Shown piece by piece: positions 1-9,556 of a stretch of DNA of 64,000 bases. The notes under the pieces are model-generated. The model was not told the DNA's origin. It made no database searches and worked only from the letters and a program-made list of their open reading frames with translations. Position numbers and translations under genes: made by a program. The first letter of the stretch is position 1. Each line of letters starts with the position of its first letter. The stretch is from an uncultured Clostridia bacterium (GTDB taxonomy: Bacteria; Bacillota; Clostridia; Christensenellales; Pumilibacteraceae): NCBI GenBank assembly GCA_947066105.1, contig CAMSYM010000001.1:248001-312000 (forward strand), in the 5' to 3' direction.

Positions 1-2
1 CG

Positions 3-1490
3 ACCCTGGGTTCGTACGTATTTAAAGATTCCGCCGTATCTTCGATAAACGTGCCGTCGAGCTTGACCGAGTACGATCTGTACACTTTCGTCGGCGGACC
101 GAGTACTCCCGAATTGACAGTCGTCGAATTGAAGAATGCTACGGAAGTCGCAAAAAACGCCTATAAGGACAAAGTCATCAATTCCAAGTTGATCATACCC
201 GAAGGCGTAACGACGATAGGCGAAGGCGCGTTCCGCGGCACTAATATCGAAAGCGTCACATTGCCGAGTACGCTTGTTTCGATAGGAGTCGGGGCATTCC
301 TTGATTGCGAAAATCTTACTCAAATAACCATACCGAGCAGTGTTACGTCGATAGGGATCGCGGCATTTGCGGGTTGTGTCAATTTGAAGTCGGTCACGTT
401 CGAGCAAAGCGAAGAAGTTTTGACCGTCGGCGCGGGTACTGTAAAATATACCGAGAATATCACCGATACAAACAAACTCAAACTCGGCGCTTTTGCCAAC
501 ACGGGATTGACGAGCGTGGATATGTCCGATCGGAATATCGCTACCGTTTCCGCTTATATGTTCGACAGTTGCGGCGATCTTACGACGGTCGAGTTCTCGC
601 CGAATACCGCAAAGCTCGACACTTGTTCGTTCATGAAAACAGGGCTTAACGGAACGTTGACGATACCGAATACTGTCACGTCGATAGGCAAGGCGGCGTT
701 TGCGGGCAGTAAGATAGTTACGCTTGAAATTGAGAACGGCGCCGAGCCGCTGGCAATAACCAACGGGTCTAAATTCGACGATGTTGCCAATGCGGGAGCG
801 TTCGGCATGATACCGTCGCTTACATCCGTCAACTTTAACGGCAGAAAATTCGCAGATGTGATTCAGTCGGGTACTAAATACGAAACTTTGCCGGCATACA
901 TTTTTGCGGGAAATTCGTCGCTTTCGAGCGTCAACGGATTGTCGGATACTCTGAAATATGTCGGTATGTATGCGTTTTACGGATGCGGATTCACAACATT
1001 CGCGATCCCCGAAAATTGGATCAGCATAGGGACGTATTGCTTTGCCGAATGCTCCAAGCTCAAAACGGTGACATTCCCCGATAGTGTTGAAAATATCGAA
1101 GGAATTACCAACAATTATATCAGCAACTATATATTTATGAATTCCGGTCTCGAAAGTGTTGCCGTACCGCGCGGAGTGACGACTTTGTGGATGGGGGCAT
1201 TTAAAGGTTGCTCACATCTTACTTCCGTTACGTTGCCAGACACAGTGGTAACAATCCGCGAATATGTGTTTACCGATTGCTCGGCATTAAAAAGCGTTGT
1301 CATTCCCGATAGTGTCGAAGCCATGGGCTATAAAACGTCTTCGGCTATCAATATTGTTTTTGAAAACTGGAATGCCGATCAAAAAATATATGTAGTCGGT
1401 AATGTTGCAAGACCGGATACTTGGGTACCCGGTTGGAGCGGCGGCGCGACCGTGGTTTGGGATTACGATCCCGATAGCGTTGCGCAATGA
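3..1490 (+). CDS. BspA-like leucine-rich repeat surface protein, 5' end outside window
   Basis: The reading frame is open from position 3, so the start codon and any signal peptide lie upstream of the window; the first in-frame start-like codon (GTG at 51) is internal to a repeat. The visible part is built of LRR_5 (BspA/TpLRR) repeats of about 23 residues, each with the pattern xIGxxAFxxCxxLxxVxIPxSVxxI. Such proteins are usually exported and bind host or extracellular ligands. The C-terminus has no LPXTG sorting signal and no closing membrane helix, so anchoring must depend on the unseen N-terminus. It precedes a promoter at 1583-1611, so it is probably not in the same transcript as the MoxR operon. 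Family confident; ligand unknown. Confidence 0.85.
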   Translation, partial: TLGSYVFKDSAVSSINVPSSLTEYDLYTFVGGPSTPELTVVELKNATEVAKNAYKDKVINSKLIIPEGVTTIGEGAFRGTNIESVTLPSTLVSIGVGAFLDCENLTQITIPSSVTSIGIAAFAGCVNLKSVTFEQSEEVLTVGAGTVKYTENITDTNKLKLGAFANTGLTSVDMSDRNIATVSAYMFDSCGDLTTVEFSPNTAKLDTCSFMKTGLNGTLTIPNTVTSIGKAAFAGSKIVTLEIENGAEPLAITNGSKFDDVANAGAFGMIPSLTSVNFNGRKFADVIQSGTKYETLPAYIFAGNSSLSSVNGLSDTLKYVGMYAFYGCGFTTFAIPENWISIGTYCFAECSKLKTVTFPDSVENIEGITNNYISNYIFMNSGLESVAVPRGVTTLWMGAFKGCSHLTSVTLPDTVVTIREYVFTDCSALKSVVIPDSVEAMGYKTSSAINIVFENWNADQKIYVVGNVARPDTWVPGWSGGATVVWDYDPDSVAQ

Positions 1491-1582
1491 CGCATGTTTT
1501 GAAATTTCGTCGTTGCCGTTGCATATCGCTCGGCAACGGCGGAAAAAAATTTCATAAATTTTGTAGATGACCGCTAAAATAA

Positions 1583-1611
1583 TCGACATAATACCGTAAA
1601 TATGGTATAAT
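1583..1611 (+). promoter_or_regulatory. Sigma-A type promoter for the MoxR/VWA operon
   Basis: TCGACA at 1583-1588, 17-bp spacer, TATAAT at 1606-1611. The spacer contains short inverted arms (ATACC and GGTAT) that could be an operator. The leader to the next start codon is about 90 nt. The remaining intergenic DNA (1491-1708) holds a stem-loop at 1511-1538 without a U-tract. Confidence 0.6.
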
Positions 1612-1708
1612 ATCAACAATACATGCAACACAATAGCTTTATTTGTTGTAAACGGTAATGGGGTTACCCGCTACTTTTGTATAATTTTTATCTTGAAGGA
1701 GGCTCATT

Positions 1709-2788
1709 ATGGAAAACACTTACAAAGACGTATTTGCCAAATGTCGCAGAGATTTGGTCAAAGAAGGCATTGTCAAGTCCGCGTTGTTCGGTGCGATAGC
1801 CGGATTCGGCGTCGGGTTTATAATTGCGTTCGTAACGTGGTTTACCGATTTCAACGGATTGTGGTTGGCGCTCGGTATGCTCGTTGCGGTTACCGCGACT
1901 GTAAGCGTTGTATTGTATTTCAAAGTGTACCGTCCCAACAATAAAGCGGTCGCGGACCGTTTGGATCGAGTAGGTTTCGACGAGCGTATGATAACCATGC
2001 TCGAATTGGAAAACGACGATTCCTATATTGCGCAACGTCAACGCGCCGACGCGATGGGCGTTGTAGAAAAAGCCGCCGCAAGAAACGGCGGGAAATTGCT
2101 ATCCGTAAAGATCGCTACCGCGGTCATAGCCGTATCGAGCGTTTTGATCGCTTGCGGCGTCGGCATGACGACCGTTACGGGGCTTGCCGCTTACGGCGTC
2201 ATTCCCGGCGGCAAAGATCTGTGGAATAAGGTTTTTCCGTCGGAATCGTCTTTCGCTACCGTTAGATACGAAGTGTCCGACGGTAAAGCGGGTTCGATCG
2301 ACGGCGACGTCGAGCAAAAAGTGCTTGTAGGCGAAGGCTCGTCCACAGTATATGCTTATGCCGTCGACGGGTATCAGTTCGTTAAATGGATAGACGACGA
2401 AGGCAACGAATATGTCGGTAACGGCACGGCGCACCGTCTCGAAAAAGTTACGCGCAGTATCACGTTCACCGCTGTATTCGAAGAAGTCGACGATATGGAA
2501 GACGACCCGGAGGATAGTACCGATCCGAATAAAGATAGCGGCGACAATCCGAGCGACCCCGATTTCGGCGGACCGAGCGATCCCAGTACGGGCGAACCCG
2601 GCGGTCCCAACGGCGGATCGAATAGCAGTAACAATAACGATAACGATAAAATTATAGACGGCGAGACCGATTATAAGGAAAAATACGAGTATTACTATCA
2701 ATTAGCTATGCAAAAGCTCGCCAACGGCGAAGAGATACCGCCCGAACTAAGAGCTATTTTGGAAAGCTATTTCGGAGTTTTGCTGTAA
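1709..2788 (+). CDS. Membrane-anchored protein with InlB/SHIRT-like repeat domain
   Basis: 359 residues, with a strong Shine-Dalgarno (GAAGGAGG, 1695-1702). Two hydrophobic helices at about 24-44 and 51-71, a charged segment, a third helix at about 133-160, then an outside-type domain at about 180-260 resembling the Listeria-Bacteroides (InlB B) repeat: GYQFVKWIDDEGN followed by a beta-rich stretch ending ITFTAVFEE. After that comes an Asp/Pro/Gly/Asn-rich linker (about 262-315) and a short charged C-terminal helix. I do not recognise the full-length family. It is the first gene of a six-gene operon with MoxR and VWA proteins, so it may be an envelope-exposed partner of that complex; this is inference. 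Confidence 0.7.
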   Translation: MENTYKDVFAKCRRDLVKEGIVKSALFGAIAGFGVGFIIAFVTWFTDFNGLWLALGMLVAVTATVSVVLYFKVYRPNNKAVADRLDRVGFDERMITMLELENDDSYIAQRQRADAMGVVEKAAARNGGKLLSVKIATAVIAVSSVLIACGVGMTTVTGLAAYGVIPGGKDLWNKVFPSESSFATVRYEVSDGKAGSIDGDVEQKVLVGEGSSTVYAYAVDGYQFVKWIDDEGNEYVGNGTAHRLEKVTRSITFTAVFEEVDDMEDDPEDSTDPNKDSGDNPSDPDFGGPSDPSTGEPGGPNGGSNSSNNNDNDKIIDGETDYKEKYEYYYQLAMQKLANGEEIPPELRAILESYFGVLL

Positions 2789-2827
2789 AAAAAACGTATA
2801 CTAATAACTATCACGAGGTGTTGACAC

Positions 2828-3982
2828 ATGGTAACCGAAAAAGATATTGTCAAGTTCAGCGAACAATGCAAAAAGATATTCGAGCAGGTCGAACGCGACG
2901 TTATAGGTCAAAAAAGCGTTGTCGAAGGAACGATCATTGCCATGATCGCGGGCGGTAACGTTTTGTTGGAGGGCGTTCCCGGCGTCGGTAAAACGCGTCT
3001 TGTTCGTTCCTTGGGGCGCGTATTCAATATGCCGTTTTCGCGTATTCAGTTTACTCCCGACCTTATGCCTGCGGACGTTACCGGTACGAACATCATCGTA
3101 AAGGGCGCTAACGGGAATTCCAGTTTTCAATTCCAGCCCGGTCCGATATTCAGCAATATAATACTTGCCGACGAGATCAACCGTGCCACGCCCAAAACTC
3201 AGTCTGCGTTGCTCGAAGCGATGCAGGAGCATACGGTCACAGTCATGGGCGTATCCCGTAAACTCAACGAGCCGTTCTTTGTTCTCGCAACGCAAAACCC
3301 CGTCGAGCAGGACGGTACGTATCCGTTGCCGGAAGCGCAGATGGACCGTTTCATGTTTAAGCTTATCGTCAAGAATCCGAGCTTGGACGAGCTTATGAGC
3401 ATAGTCGATATGACGCAAAAGACGATGGCGGAAGTTGCGGATGCGGCTTGCAGCGGTAACGAGCTGTTGGAGATGCGCGCTACCGCCAACCAAATACCCG
3501 TAGCGCGCGACGTTATGCGTTACGCCATGATGCTGTGTTCGGCTACTCATCCCGACAGCGAATGCGCGTCGACCGCCGCAAAAAAGTACGTGCGTCTCGG
3601 CGCAAGCCCGCGCGCGGGGCAGGCGCTTATTTCCGCCGCAAAGGTCAAGGCGTTGCTTAACGGCAGATTCAACGTCGCGTATAGCGACGTAAACGAATTG
3701 GCGTATCCCGTTTTGCGTCACCGTATGAAAATGAACTTCGAGGCTATCGCCAATCGCGTTTCGCCCGACGAAGTCATCAAGCTCATCATAGACGAACTCG
3801 GCAACGCGCACAAGCTCCCGTTTGCCGACAAACCGTCGGATAAGACGTTCGATGCCGATATCGGATCGGGCGACGAGCTTGCGCCCGCAGAAACTTTTAA
3901 GTCTTCCGATGCGTCGGACGCCGTTTCGGACGACGGTAAAACGGAAACCAAAAAAGAGAAACGGAGATTTTCTAAAAAATAA
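2828..3982 (+). CDS. MoxR-family AAA+ ATPase
   Basis: 384 residues. Walker A GVPGVGKT at about 49-56, Walker B ADEIN at 114-118, and the MoxR signature around ATQNPVEQDGTYPLPEAQMDRF (about 154-175). Residues from about 335 onward are an acidic/Lys-rich tail absent from typical MoxR proteins of about 310-330 residues. MoxR proteins act as chaperone-like ATPases that work with VWA-domain partners in maturing or remodelling envelope complexes and in metal insertion. The gene is followed, with a 1-nt stop/start overlap (TAATG), by a DUF58 gene and two VWA genes, the classical MoxR neighbourhood. The client is unknown. Confidence 0.93.
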   Translation: MVTEKDIVKFSEQCKKIFEQVERDVIGQKSVVEGTIIAMIAGGNVLLEGVPGVGKTRLVRSLGRVFNMPFSRIQFTPDLMPADVTGTNIIVKGANGNSSFQFQPGPIFSNIILADEINRATPKTQSALLEAMQEHTVTVMGVSRKLNEPFFVLATQNPVEQDGTYPLPEAQMDRFMFKLIVKNPSLDELMSIVDMTQKTMAEVADAACSGNELLEMRATANQIPVARDVMRYAMMLCSATHPDSECASTAAKKYVRLGASPRAGQALISAAKVKALLNGRFNVAYSDVNELAYPVLRHRMKMNFEAIANRVSPDEVIKLIIDELGNAHKLPFADKPSDKTFDADIGSGDELAPAETFKSSDASDAVSDDGKTETKKEKRRFSKK

Positions 3983-4881
3983 TGGCGGTCTCTTACTTAA
4001 ATGACGCCTTTTTCAGTCGGTTGGAGACCTTGGCGCTCAATCTAAGGACCGATCTTTCCGGGTATTTCGGCGGTAAGCACTTGGTTCGCACATACGGACA
4101 AACCGTCGAGTTTTCCGATTTCCGCGAATACATGCTCGGCGACGATATCCGTCGGATCGATTGGAATTTGTACAGTCGGTTTGAAAAGTATTTTATCAAG
4201 CTGTTCACCGACGAAAGGCAAATGCACGTCCGAATTTTTTTGGATTGCTCCGCGTCGATGGGAAAGGTAAATCCCAATAAAGCGGCGTATTCGGTAGGCG
4301 TTGCCGCCGCCTTGGGTTTTTTGGCTGTTCATAACATGGACAGACTGACGTTCAACCTTATAAAAGGCGCTGTCGCCGACGATCCGTTCGGTACGATCGT
4401 CGGGAAAAATTCGTTTTACAGAGCCATGAATGAGCTTAACGGGCTTGAATTTTCGGGCGAGAGCGATATCGCCGCGGCTATAACGAATTGTCGCGACGTA
4501 GGATCGAACGACGGATTGACGGTAATAATTTCCGACTTTTTCACCGAAAGCGATTGGAAAAAAGCTGTCGATTATTTGTGTTTTAAAAAGCGTCAGTTAT
4601 TGTTGGTACAAACGCTTGCTCCCGAAGAAATAGACCCCGTTTATGACGGCAGGATCAGTCTAATCGACGCCGAAGCCGCCGCGGTAGACGATCCCAAAAA
4701 TATGAAGCTGTTGATAACGCGCGGCTTGCAAAATGCGTATTCGCAAGCTTTGGAAGATTATCAAGCGGAAATCAGAGAATACTGTCATTCTCGCAATGCG
4801 GAATTTATTTCCGTGGCGACGAACAAAGCGATAGAAAAAGTGCTGTTCGGGGAGTTGCTCAAGGTAGGTATAATGGAATGA
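3982..4881 (+). CDS. DUF58 family protein with VWA-type fold
   Basis: 299 residues. The N-terminal half carries the DUF58 hallmark: a charged stretch with EFSDFREYMLGDD, then RRIDWN (about residues 44-62). A VWA-like domain follows with an intact MIDAS motif DCSAS at about 88-92. No membrane segment is evident, so it is probably a cytosolic partner of the upstream MoxR ATPase, as in other MoxR/DUF58/VWA operons. The start codon overlaps the moxR stop, and its own stop overlaps the next start codon (ATGA), which indicates translational coupling. Confidence 0.9.
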   Translation: MAVSYLNDAFFSRLETLALNLRTDLSGYFGGKHLVRTYGQTVEFSDFREYMLGDDIRRIDWNLYSRFEKYFIKLFTDERQMHVRIFLDCSASMGKVNPNKAAYSVGVAAALGFLAVHNMDRLTFNLIKGAVADDPFGTIVGKNSFYRAMNELNGLEFSGESDIAAAITNCRDVGSNDGLTVIISDFFTESDWKKAVDYLCFKKRQLLLVQTLAPEEIDPVYDGRISLIDAEAAAVDDPKNMKLLITRGLQNAYSQALEDYQAEIREYCHSRNAEFISVATNKAIEKVLFGELLKVGIME

Positions 4882-6773
4882 ACTTTTTGATTCCTTTGGG
4901 CTTTCTCGGTTTGTTGGGATTGGGCGTGCTCATCCTGATCTATATCATAAAGCCTAACTATCAACAAAAACTCGTTTCCAGTACGTTCGTATGGAAATTG
5001 AGTTTGAAATATCAAAAAAAGCGTATTCCCATAAGTAAGCTCAGGAATTTGCTTATTTTGATATGTCAGATATTGATACTTATTTTGTGCGCATTTATTT
5101 TGGCTCAGCCTGCCGTGATCAAAGATTCCGTCAACAACGGAAATGAAAAAGTAGTAGTCATCGACGCGTCCGCAAGCATGTGGGCTACTTGCGACGATGA
5201 AACGCGTTTCGAGCGTGCGGTAAACGAAGTGATAGCGCTCGCAGACGACGTTTTAGACGATAACGGCATGATGTCCGTCATACTCGCGGGAACGGAAGCA
5301 ACGTTCGTGGAAGAGCGCGTTGGATCGGAAAACAAGACGCAATTGATAGAGAAGCTTAACGATCTGCTCGGCGGTGAAACGCAGTGTACTTACGGTAGCG
5401 CCGACGTAGACGGTGCAATGGTATTGGCGGAAACGATAACCGCCGTAAATCCGTCTGCGGACGTTTTGTTTTATACCGGTAAAAAGTATCTCAATTCGGG
5501 CGACGTCACGGTAGTGGATATGTCGCGCGGAAGCGAGGAGTGGAATGTGGCGGTGCTCGACAGTCGCGCCGTTTTCGAAGAGGGATATTATACTTTCGCC
5601 GTCGATATCGCATGCTTCGGCAGAAACGTGGAAGTCCAATTGAATTGTTATATCGATTTGGGCGAGCATGAAAGACCTATCGAATTGTACGAGAACGTAA
5701 TTTTAACGGACGACATAGTGCGTACGGTAGAGTTTAAGACGGGAACTATGAGCGACGTCACGCAACGCGTATTCGAATACAGCAGCGTCAGAGCGTACGT
5801 GCAGGTCGACGACAGCTTTGCCGACGATAATTCGTTTGTATTGTACGGCGGTATCAAGCCGAAACTGCGCGTACAGTATTTCAGTTCCGCGCCTAATACG
5901 TTTTTCAGTATGGCGTTGATGACGACCGCAAACGCGTTAAAGTCGCGTTGGGACATAGAGATCGACGAAGTGCGCGGCACGGGCGTAAGTCCTGCGTTAG
6001 AAGGGTATGATTTTTACATTTTCGAAAATCGTGCGCCGCAGACTATGCCGAAAGACGGCGTGGTGTTTCTCGTTAACCCGCAGGCGTTGCCTAACGAATT
6101 AGGCGTTGTTTTGGGCGACGTCATGAAAGGCGATTCCTTTGTGCTTGCGCCGGGCGAGCCGCATGCGTTGACAAACTATATGAATTTAAGTAATTTGTTG
6201 ATAACGCAGTATACGAGCATATCCAAATACAACGAAGCTTTTACGCCGATAATGTATTGCGCGGGCGTGCCTGTGTTTTTAAGCCGTAACGACGACGGAG
6301 GAAAGGTCGCCGTTATGACGTTCGGCTTGAATTTTTCGGATATCGCGATTAATTGGGATTTCCCGACGCTCATATATAATATGTTCGAGTATTATCTGCC
6401 GTCGACGTTTACTAAGTTCATATATAACGTGAACGAAACGGTGACGTTGAGATCGCGCGGGTTCGGTTTGACGATCGAGGGTAACGGCATCAGCGAGTCA
6501 TTTGTGTCGTTCCCCGCGCAGTTGACTTTGAGCAAGATAGGAACGTATACGACCAAACAAACTCTGTACGGCGGAAAGGATATATCCGAAAGCTTTTATG
6601 TTAAGATTGCCGATGAAGAAAGCAACATCGTCAGAGTGATCGACGTACTCGATTCCGAGATCGTCAAGTCCGAGCTTGGCGTCGATTATAACGATCTGTT
6701 GGTTTATTTCGCCGCTATTCTCGTGACGTTGTTGTTTGCGGAATGGTTCTTGCAATCGCGGACAAGGATTTAG
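4878..6773 (+). CDS. BatA-like membrane VWA protein
   Basis: 631 residues. Starts with the BatA-type N-terminal pair of hydrophobic helices (about 3-23 and 57-76) and a basic loop, then a VWA domain with MIDAS motif DASAS at 96-100. A long middle region follows and a C-terminal transmembrane helix (about 607-625) ending in a short basic tail. The layout, two N-terminal helices, exposed VWA region and C-terminal anchor, matches BatA/BatB-like proteins of aerotolerance-type operons, although the function in Bacillota is not established. ATGA overlap with the preceding DUF58 gene. Confidence 0.85.
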   Translation: MNFLIPLGFLGLLGLGVLILIYIIKPNYQQKLVSSTFVWKLSLKYQKKRIPISKLRNLLILICQILILILCAFILAQPAVIKDSVNNGNEKVVVIDASASMWATCDDETRFERAVNEVIALADDVLDDNGMMSVILAGTEATFVEERVGSENKTQLIEKLNDLLGGETQCTYGSADVDGAMVLAETITAVNPSADVLFYTGKKYLNSGDVTVVDMSRGSEEWNVAVLDSRAVFEEGYYTFAVDIACFGRNVEVQLNCYIDLGEHERPIELYENVILTDDIVRTVEFKTGTMSDVTQRVFEYSSVRAYVQVDDSFADDNSFVLYGGIKPKLRVQYFSSAPNTFFSMALMTTANALKSRWDIEIDEVRGTGVSPALEGYDFYIFENRAPQTMPKDGVVFLVNPQALPNELGVVLGDVMKGDSFVLAPGEPHALTNYMNLSNLLITQYTSISKYNEAFTPIMYCAGVPVFLSRNDDGGKVAVMTFGLNFSDIAINWDFPTLIYNMFEYYLPSTFTKFIYNVNETVTLRSRGFGLTIEGNGISESFVSFPAQLTLSKIGTYTTKQTLYGGKDISESFYVKIADEESNIVRVIDVLDSEIVKSELGVDYNDLLVYFAAILVTLLFAEWFLQSRTRI

Positions 6774-6784
6774 CGGGGTGTGTG

Positions 6785-9535
6785 ATGACTAACTTTAAGA
6801 TCGAGTTTTTAAATTCGCCCTGGTGGCTGTTATTATTGATACCCGCGGTATTTTTGACGCTGTTTCCTTACTTCCGTATCGCCAAAAAGTACAGACGTAA
6901 CAGAAACAGGATAATATCGACGGTTTTGCATTCGATCATCATGGTTTTGTGTATCGCCGTTTTGTCGGGTATGTTTTTCTCGTACGATCTGCCCAATACG
7001 GACAACGAGGTGTTGTTGCTCGTCGACATGTCTTTCAGCGGCGAAGAGAATAATGCGGCGAAAGACGAGTATGTAAGATCGGTCATCGACGTAAGCGATT
7101 CCATGTATAAAGTTGGAGTAGTCACATTCGGCTACGATCAAGTTTATGCCGCGCCCTTCGATACCGATACGGATAAGGTTTATAAAAATTATTTGAATGC
7201 GGAGTTGCCCGATACCCGCGCTACCGATATAGCGTCGGCACTCAATTATTCGCGCAGTTTGTTTTCCGACCGTGCGAAAGGTAAAATAATTATCGTATCC
7301 GACGGTGCGGAGACCGACGGTCAGGCGGACATGGCAGTTCGCTCGCTTGTAGCAAACGGGATACAGGTCAATACGGTAAACGTCGCTAATTCGTATACGG
7401 CTAACGAAGTACAGGTGGTCGACGTAAAGTTGCCCGATCACAACGTTTCTTTGGACGAAACGTTTAATATCGGCGTGACGGTAAATTGTCGGACCGCCGA
7501 CGAAACAAAAGCCGTATTGACGCTTTACGAAAGCAATTCCGAAAATGCGGAACGGATGATCGGCGAGCCGCAGAATATAACGTTGGTCAACGGACAGCAA
7601 GCTTTCGATATTTCCTGTAAGCTCGATACGACGGGGTTGCACCGTTTGCGTTGCGTGGTGGAGTGCGAAGACAACAGCGGGCATTTAAACGATAAGCTGG
7701 ATAATAATAACGCATACTACACGTATATCAACATAGAAAAATTCAATAACGTTCTTATCATCGAACGCAACAGCGAAGAATCCGAAAATCTTGTCGACAT
7801 ACTTTCCGAAGATTATAACGTTACTGTTGCCAATATAGGTAATACGGAAGCTTTGCCGAACAGCATTGAAGCTTTGTGCAATTACGACGAAGTTATTTTA
7901 ATGAATATTGCTAACCGCGATATGCCCGCGGGTTTTGTCGAGCTACTGTATTCTTACGTTAACGATTACGGCGGCGGCATGTTTACGGTCGGCGGAAACA
8001 GAGTGGACGAATCGGGCGAAACCGTCGCTAATGCGTACGACCGACAGGATATGTACGGCACGCTGTATCAAGAGATGTTGCCGGTGCAGGCGATCAATTA
8101 TACTCCGCCGCTCGGCGTGATGATAATCATAGACCGTTCGGGCAGTATGTCCGGCGGTAAGCTCGAAGAGGCCAAGGCGGGCGCAAAAGCGGCGCTGTAT
8201 GCGCTGAGCGAGCGTGATTATTGCGGTATCATGACGCTCGATACCGAATTCAATGTCGAACAGTCTATAATTTCGGCGACCAACCAAACTCGACTTATAA
8301 AGACAGTCGACGATATCGAGCTCGGCGGCGGAACTATGTATTCCGGCGCAATAGAGCGTGCGGGTAAAGCATTGCTCACGTTGCGTGACGTCGAACGCAA
8401 GCATATCATATTGATTTCCGACGGTCAGCCGGGCGAGGATTTTACCGCCTACGAAGAGAAAATAAAAGAGAATTACGCCGCGGGCATAACTTTTACTATG
8501 GTGGCGATCGGAATAGATAAAAACAGTTCTTACGAAGAAAATATGAAAAAAGCCGCGGAGGCGGGTCACGGAAGATATTACGGGATATGGGATAATAATT
8601 CGCTTTCGGACGAAATGAGCAAAGAATTCAAATTGCCCGAAATAACAGATATCAACAACGAGCCGTTCCAACCGATGATAAAAGACCATACTTCGGTAGT
8701 TAACGGAATATCGCAAAAAGATATACCGATGTTGGGCGGATATTACGGAACGAAGATCCGCAACGACGAAAAAGTTTTGCAACCGTTAAAGGGCGAGTTT
8801 GTGCCTATTTACGCTCAATGGCAGTTCGGCAAGGGGCGTGTAGGCAGTTTTATGTGCGATCTGAGCGGTAGCGAATGGTCTAAGGAATTCATGGACGCCG
8901 ACGTCGGTAAAAAATTGATACGCAATATCATAAGCGCGTTGTTGCCTACCGAGAACATACGCGTATCGGAATTGAAGGTCGAGTTTACGGAAGATAATTT
9001 TTCCACACACGTCGGCATCGTTACGGACATGGATGAAGACGACAGGATAGAGATAACCGTACGTACCGTACCGATCGCCGGCGCGGAATCGGAGATAGTC
9101 CAAAAGCTTACTCCGACTGCGGCGGAAGGCTTTACGCGGATGTCGTTTACTATCACAGAGCCGGGCGTGTACGAAGTTATAATCAGCAAGATAGGCGGCG
9201 ACGGCGAGGTGAAGGCGGAATTGCGGAAATTCAGGACTTTTTCGTATTCCGAGGAATACGACGAGTTTGTGGACGTCGATTTTTGCGAGCAATTCCTTGG
9301 TAAGTTAGCCACGTCGGGCGGAGGAAAATTGCTCGAAATTTCGAGACCGGAAATGGTTTTCGAAGATATGGAAGAATTTAACCATAAAGAAATAGATCCG
9401 CGCTGGGTATTTATAAGCATTGCTTTGATATTGTTCTTGCTGGATATCGCTGTACGTAAATTCAAATTCAAGTGGATACACGAGATAATACGCGACAGAA
9501 AAAATGCAAAGAACGGTATGACGGAACTGTCTTGA
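6785..9535 (+). CDS. Large membrane protein with two VWA domains and a GATase1-like segment
   Basis: 916 residues from ATG 6785; a longer frame starts at 6743 inside the previous gene, but 6785 has a G-rich ribosome site (about 6774-6779) and begins with the expected BatA-type helix. Two N-terminal helices (about 11-30 and 43-65); a first VWA-like domain with DMSFS at 81-85; a beta-sandwich region; a segment around 315-430 with the look of a class-I glutamine-amidotransferase-like fold but without a recognisable catalytic triad; then a second VWA domain with canonical MIDAS DRSGS at about 450-454; and a C-terminal helix near 872-893. With DUF58 and the BatA-like gene this gives four VWA-type modules in one operon. 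Confidence 0.85.
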   Translation: MTNFKIEFLNSPWWLLLLIPAVFLTLFPYFRIAKKYRRNRNRIISTVLHSIIMVLCIAVLSGMFFSYDLPNTDNEVLLLVDMSFSGEENNAAKDEYVRSVIDVSDSMYKVGVVTFGYDQVYAAPFDTDTDKVYKNYLNAELPDTRATDIASALNYSRSLFSDRAKGKIIIVSDGAETDGQADMAVRSLVANGIQVNTVNVANSYTANEVQVVDVKLPDHNVSLDETFNIGVTVNCRTADETKAVLTLYESNSENAERMIGEPQNITLVNGQQAFDISCKLDTTGLHRLRCVVECEDNSGHLNDKLDNNNAYYTYINIEKFNNVLIIERNSEESENLVDILSEDYNVTVANIGNTEALPNSIEALCNYDEVILMNIANRDMPAGFVELLYSYVNDYGGGMFTVGGNRVDESGETVANAYDRQDMYGTLYQEMLPVQAINYTPPLGVMIIIDRSGSMSGGKLEEAKAGAKAALYALSERDYCGIMTLDTEFNVEQSIISATNQTRLIKTVDDIELGGGTMYSGAIERAGKALLTLRDVERKHIILISDGQPGEDFTAYEEKIKENYAAGITFTMVAIGIDKNSSYEENMKKAAEAGHGRYYGIWDNNSLSDEMSKEFKLPEITDINNEPFQPMIKDHTSVVNGISQKDIPMLGGYYGTKIRNDEKVLQPLKGEFVPIYAQWQFGKGRVGSFMCDLSGSEWSKEFMDADVGKKLIRNIISALLPTENIRVSELKVEFTEDNFSTHVGIVTDMDEDDRIEITVRTVPIAGAESEIVQKLTPTAAEGFTRMSFTITEPGVYEVIISKIGGDGEVKAELRKFRTFSYSEEYDEFVDVDFCEQFLGKLATSGGGKLLEISRPEMVFEDMEEFNHKEIDPRWVFISIALILFLLDIAVRKFKFKWIHEIIRDRKNAKNGMTELS

Positions 9536-9556
9536 TAGCCGATTTAGGGAGTAACA

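Noticed and set aside
1511..1538. Stem-loop CGTTGCCG/CGGCAACG as terminator of the first LRR gene
   Set aside because: It is followed by an A-run rather than a T-run on the plus strand, so it does not meet the intrinsic terminator form.
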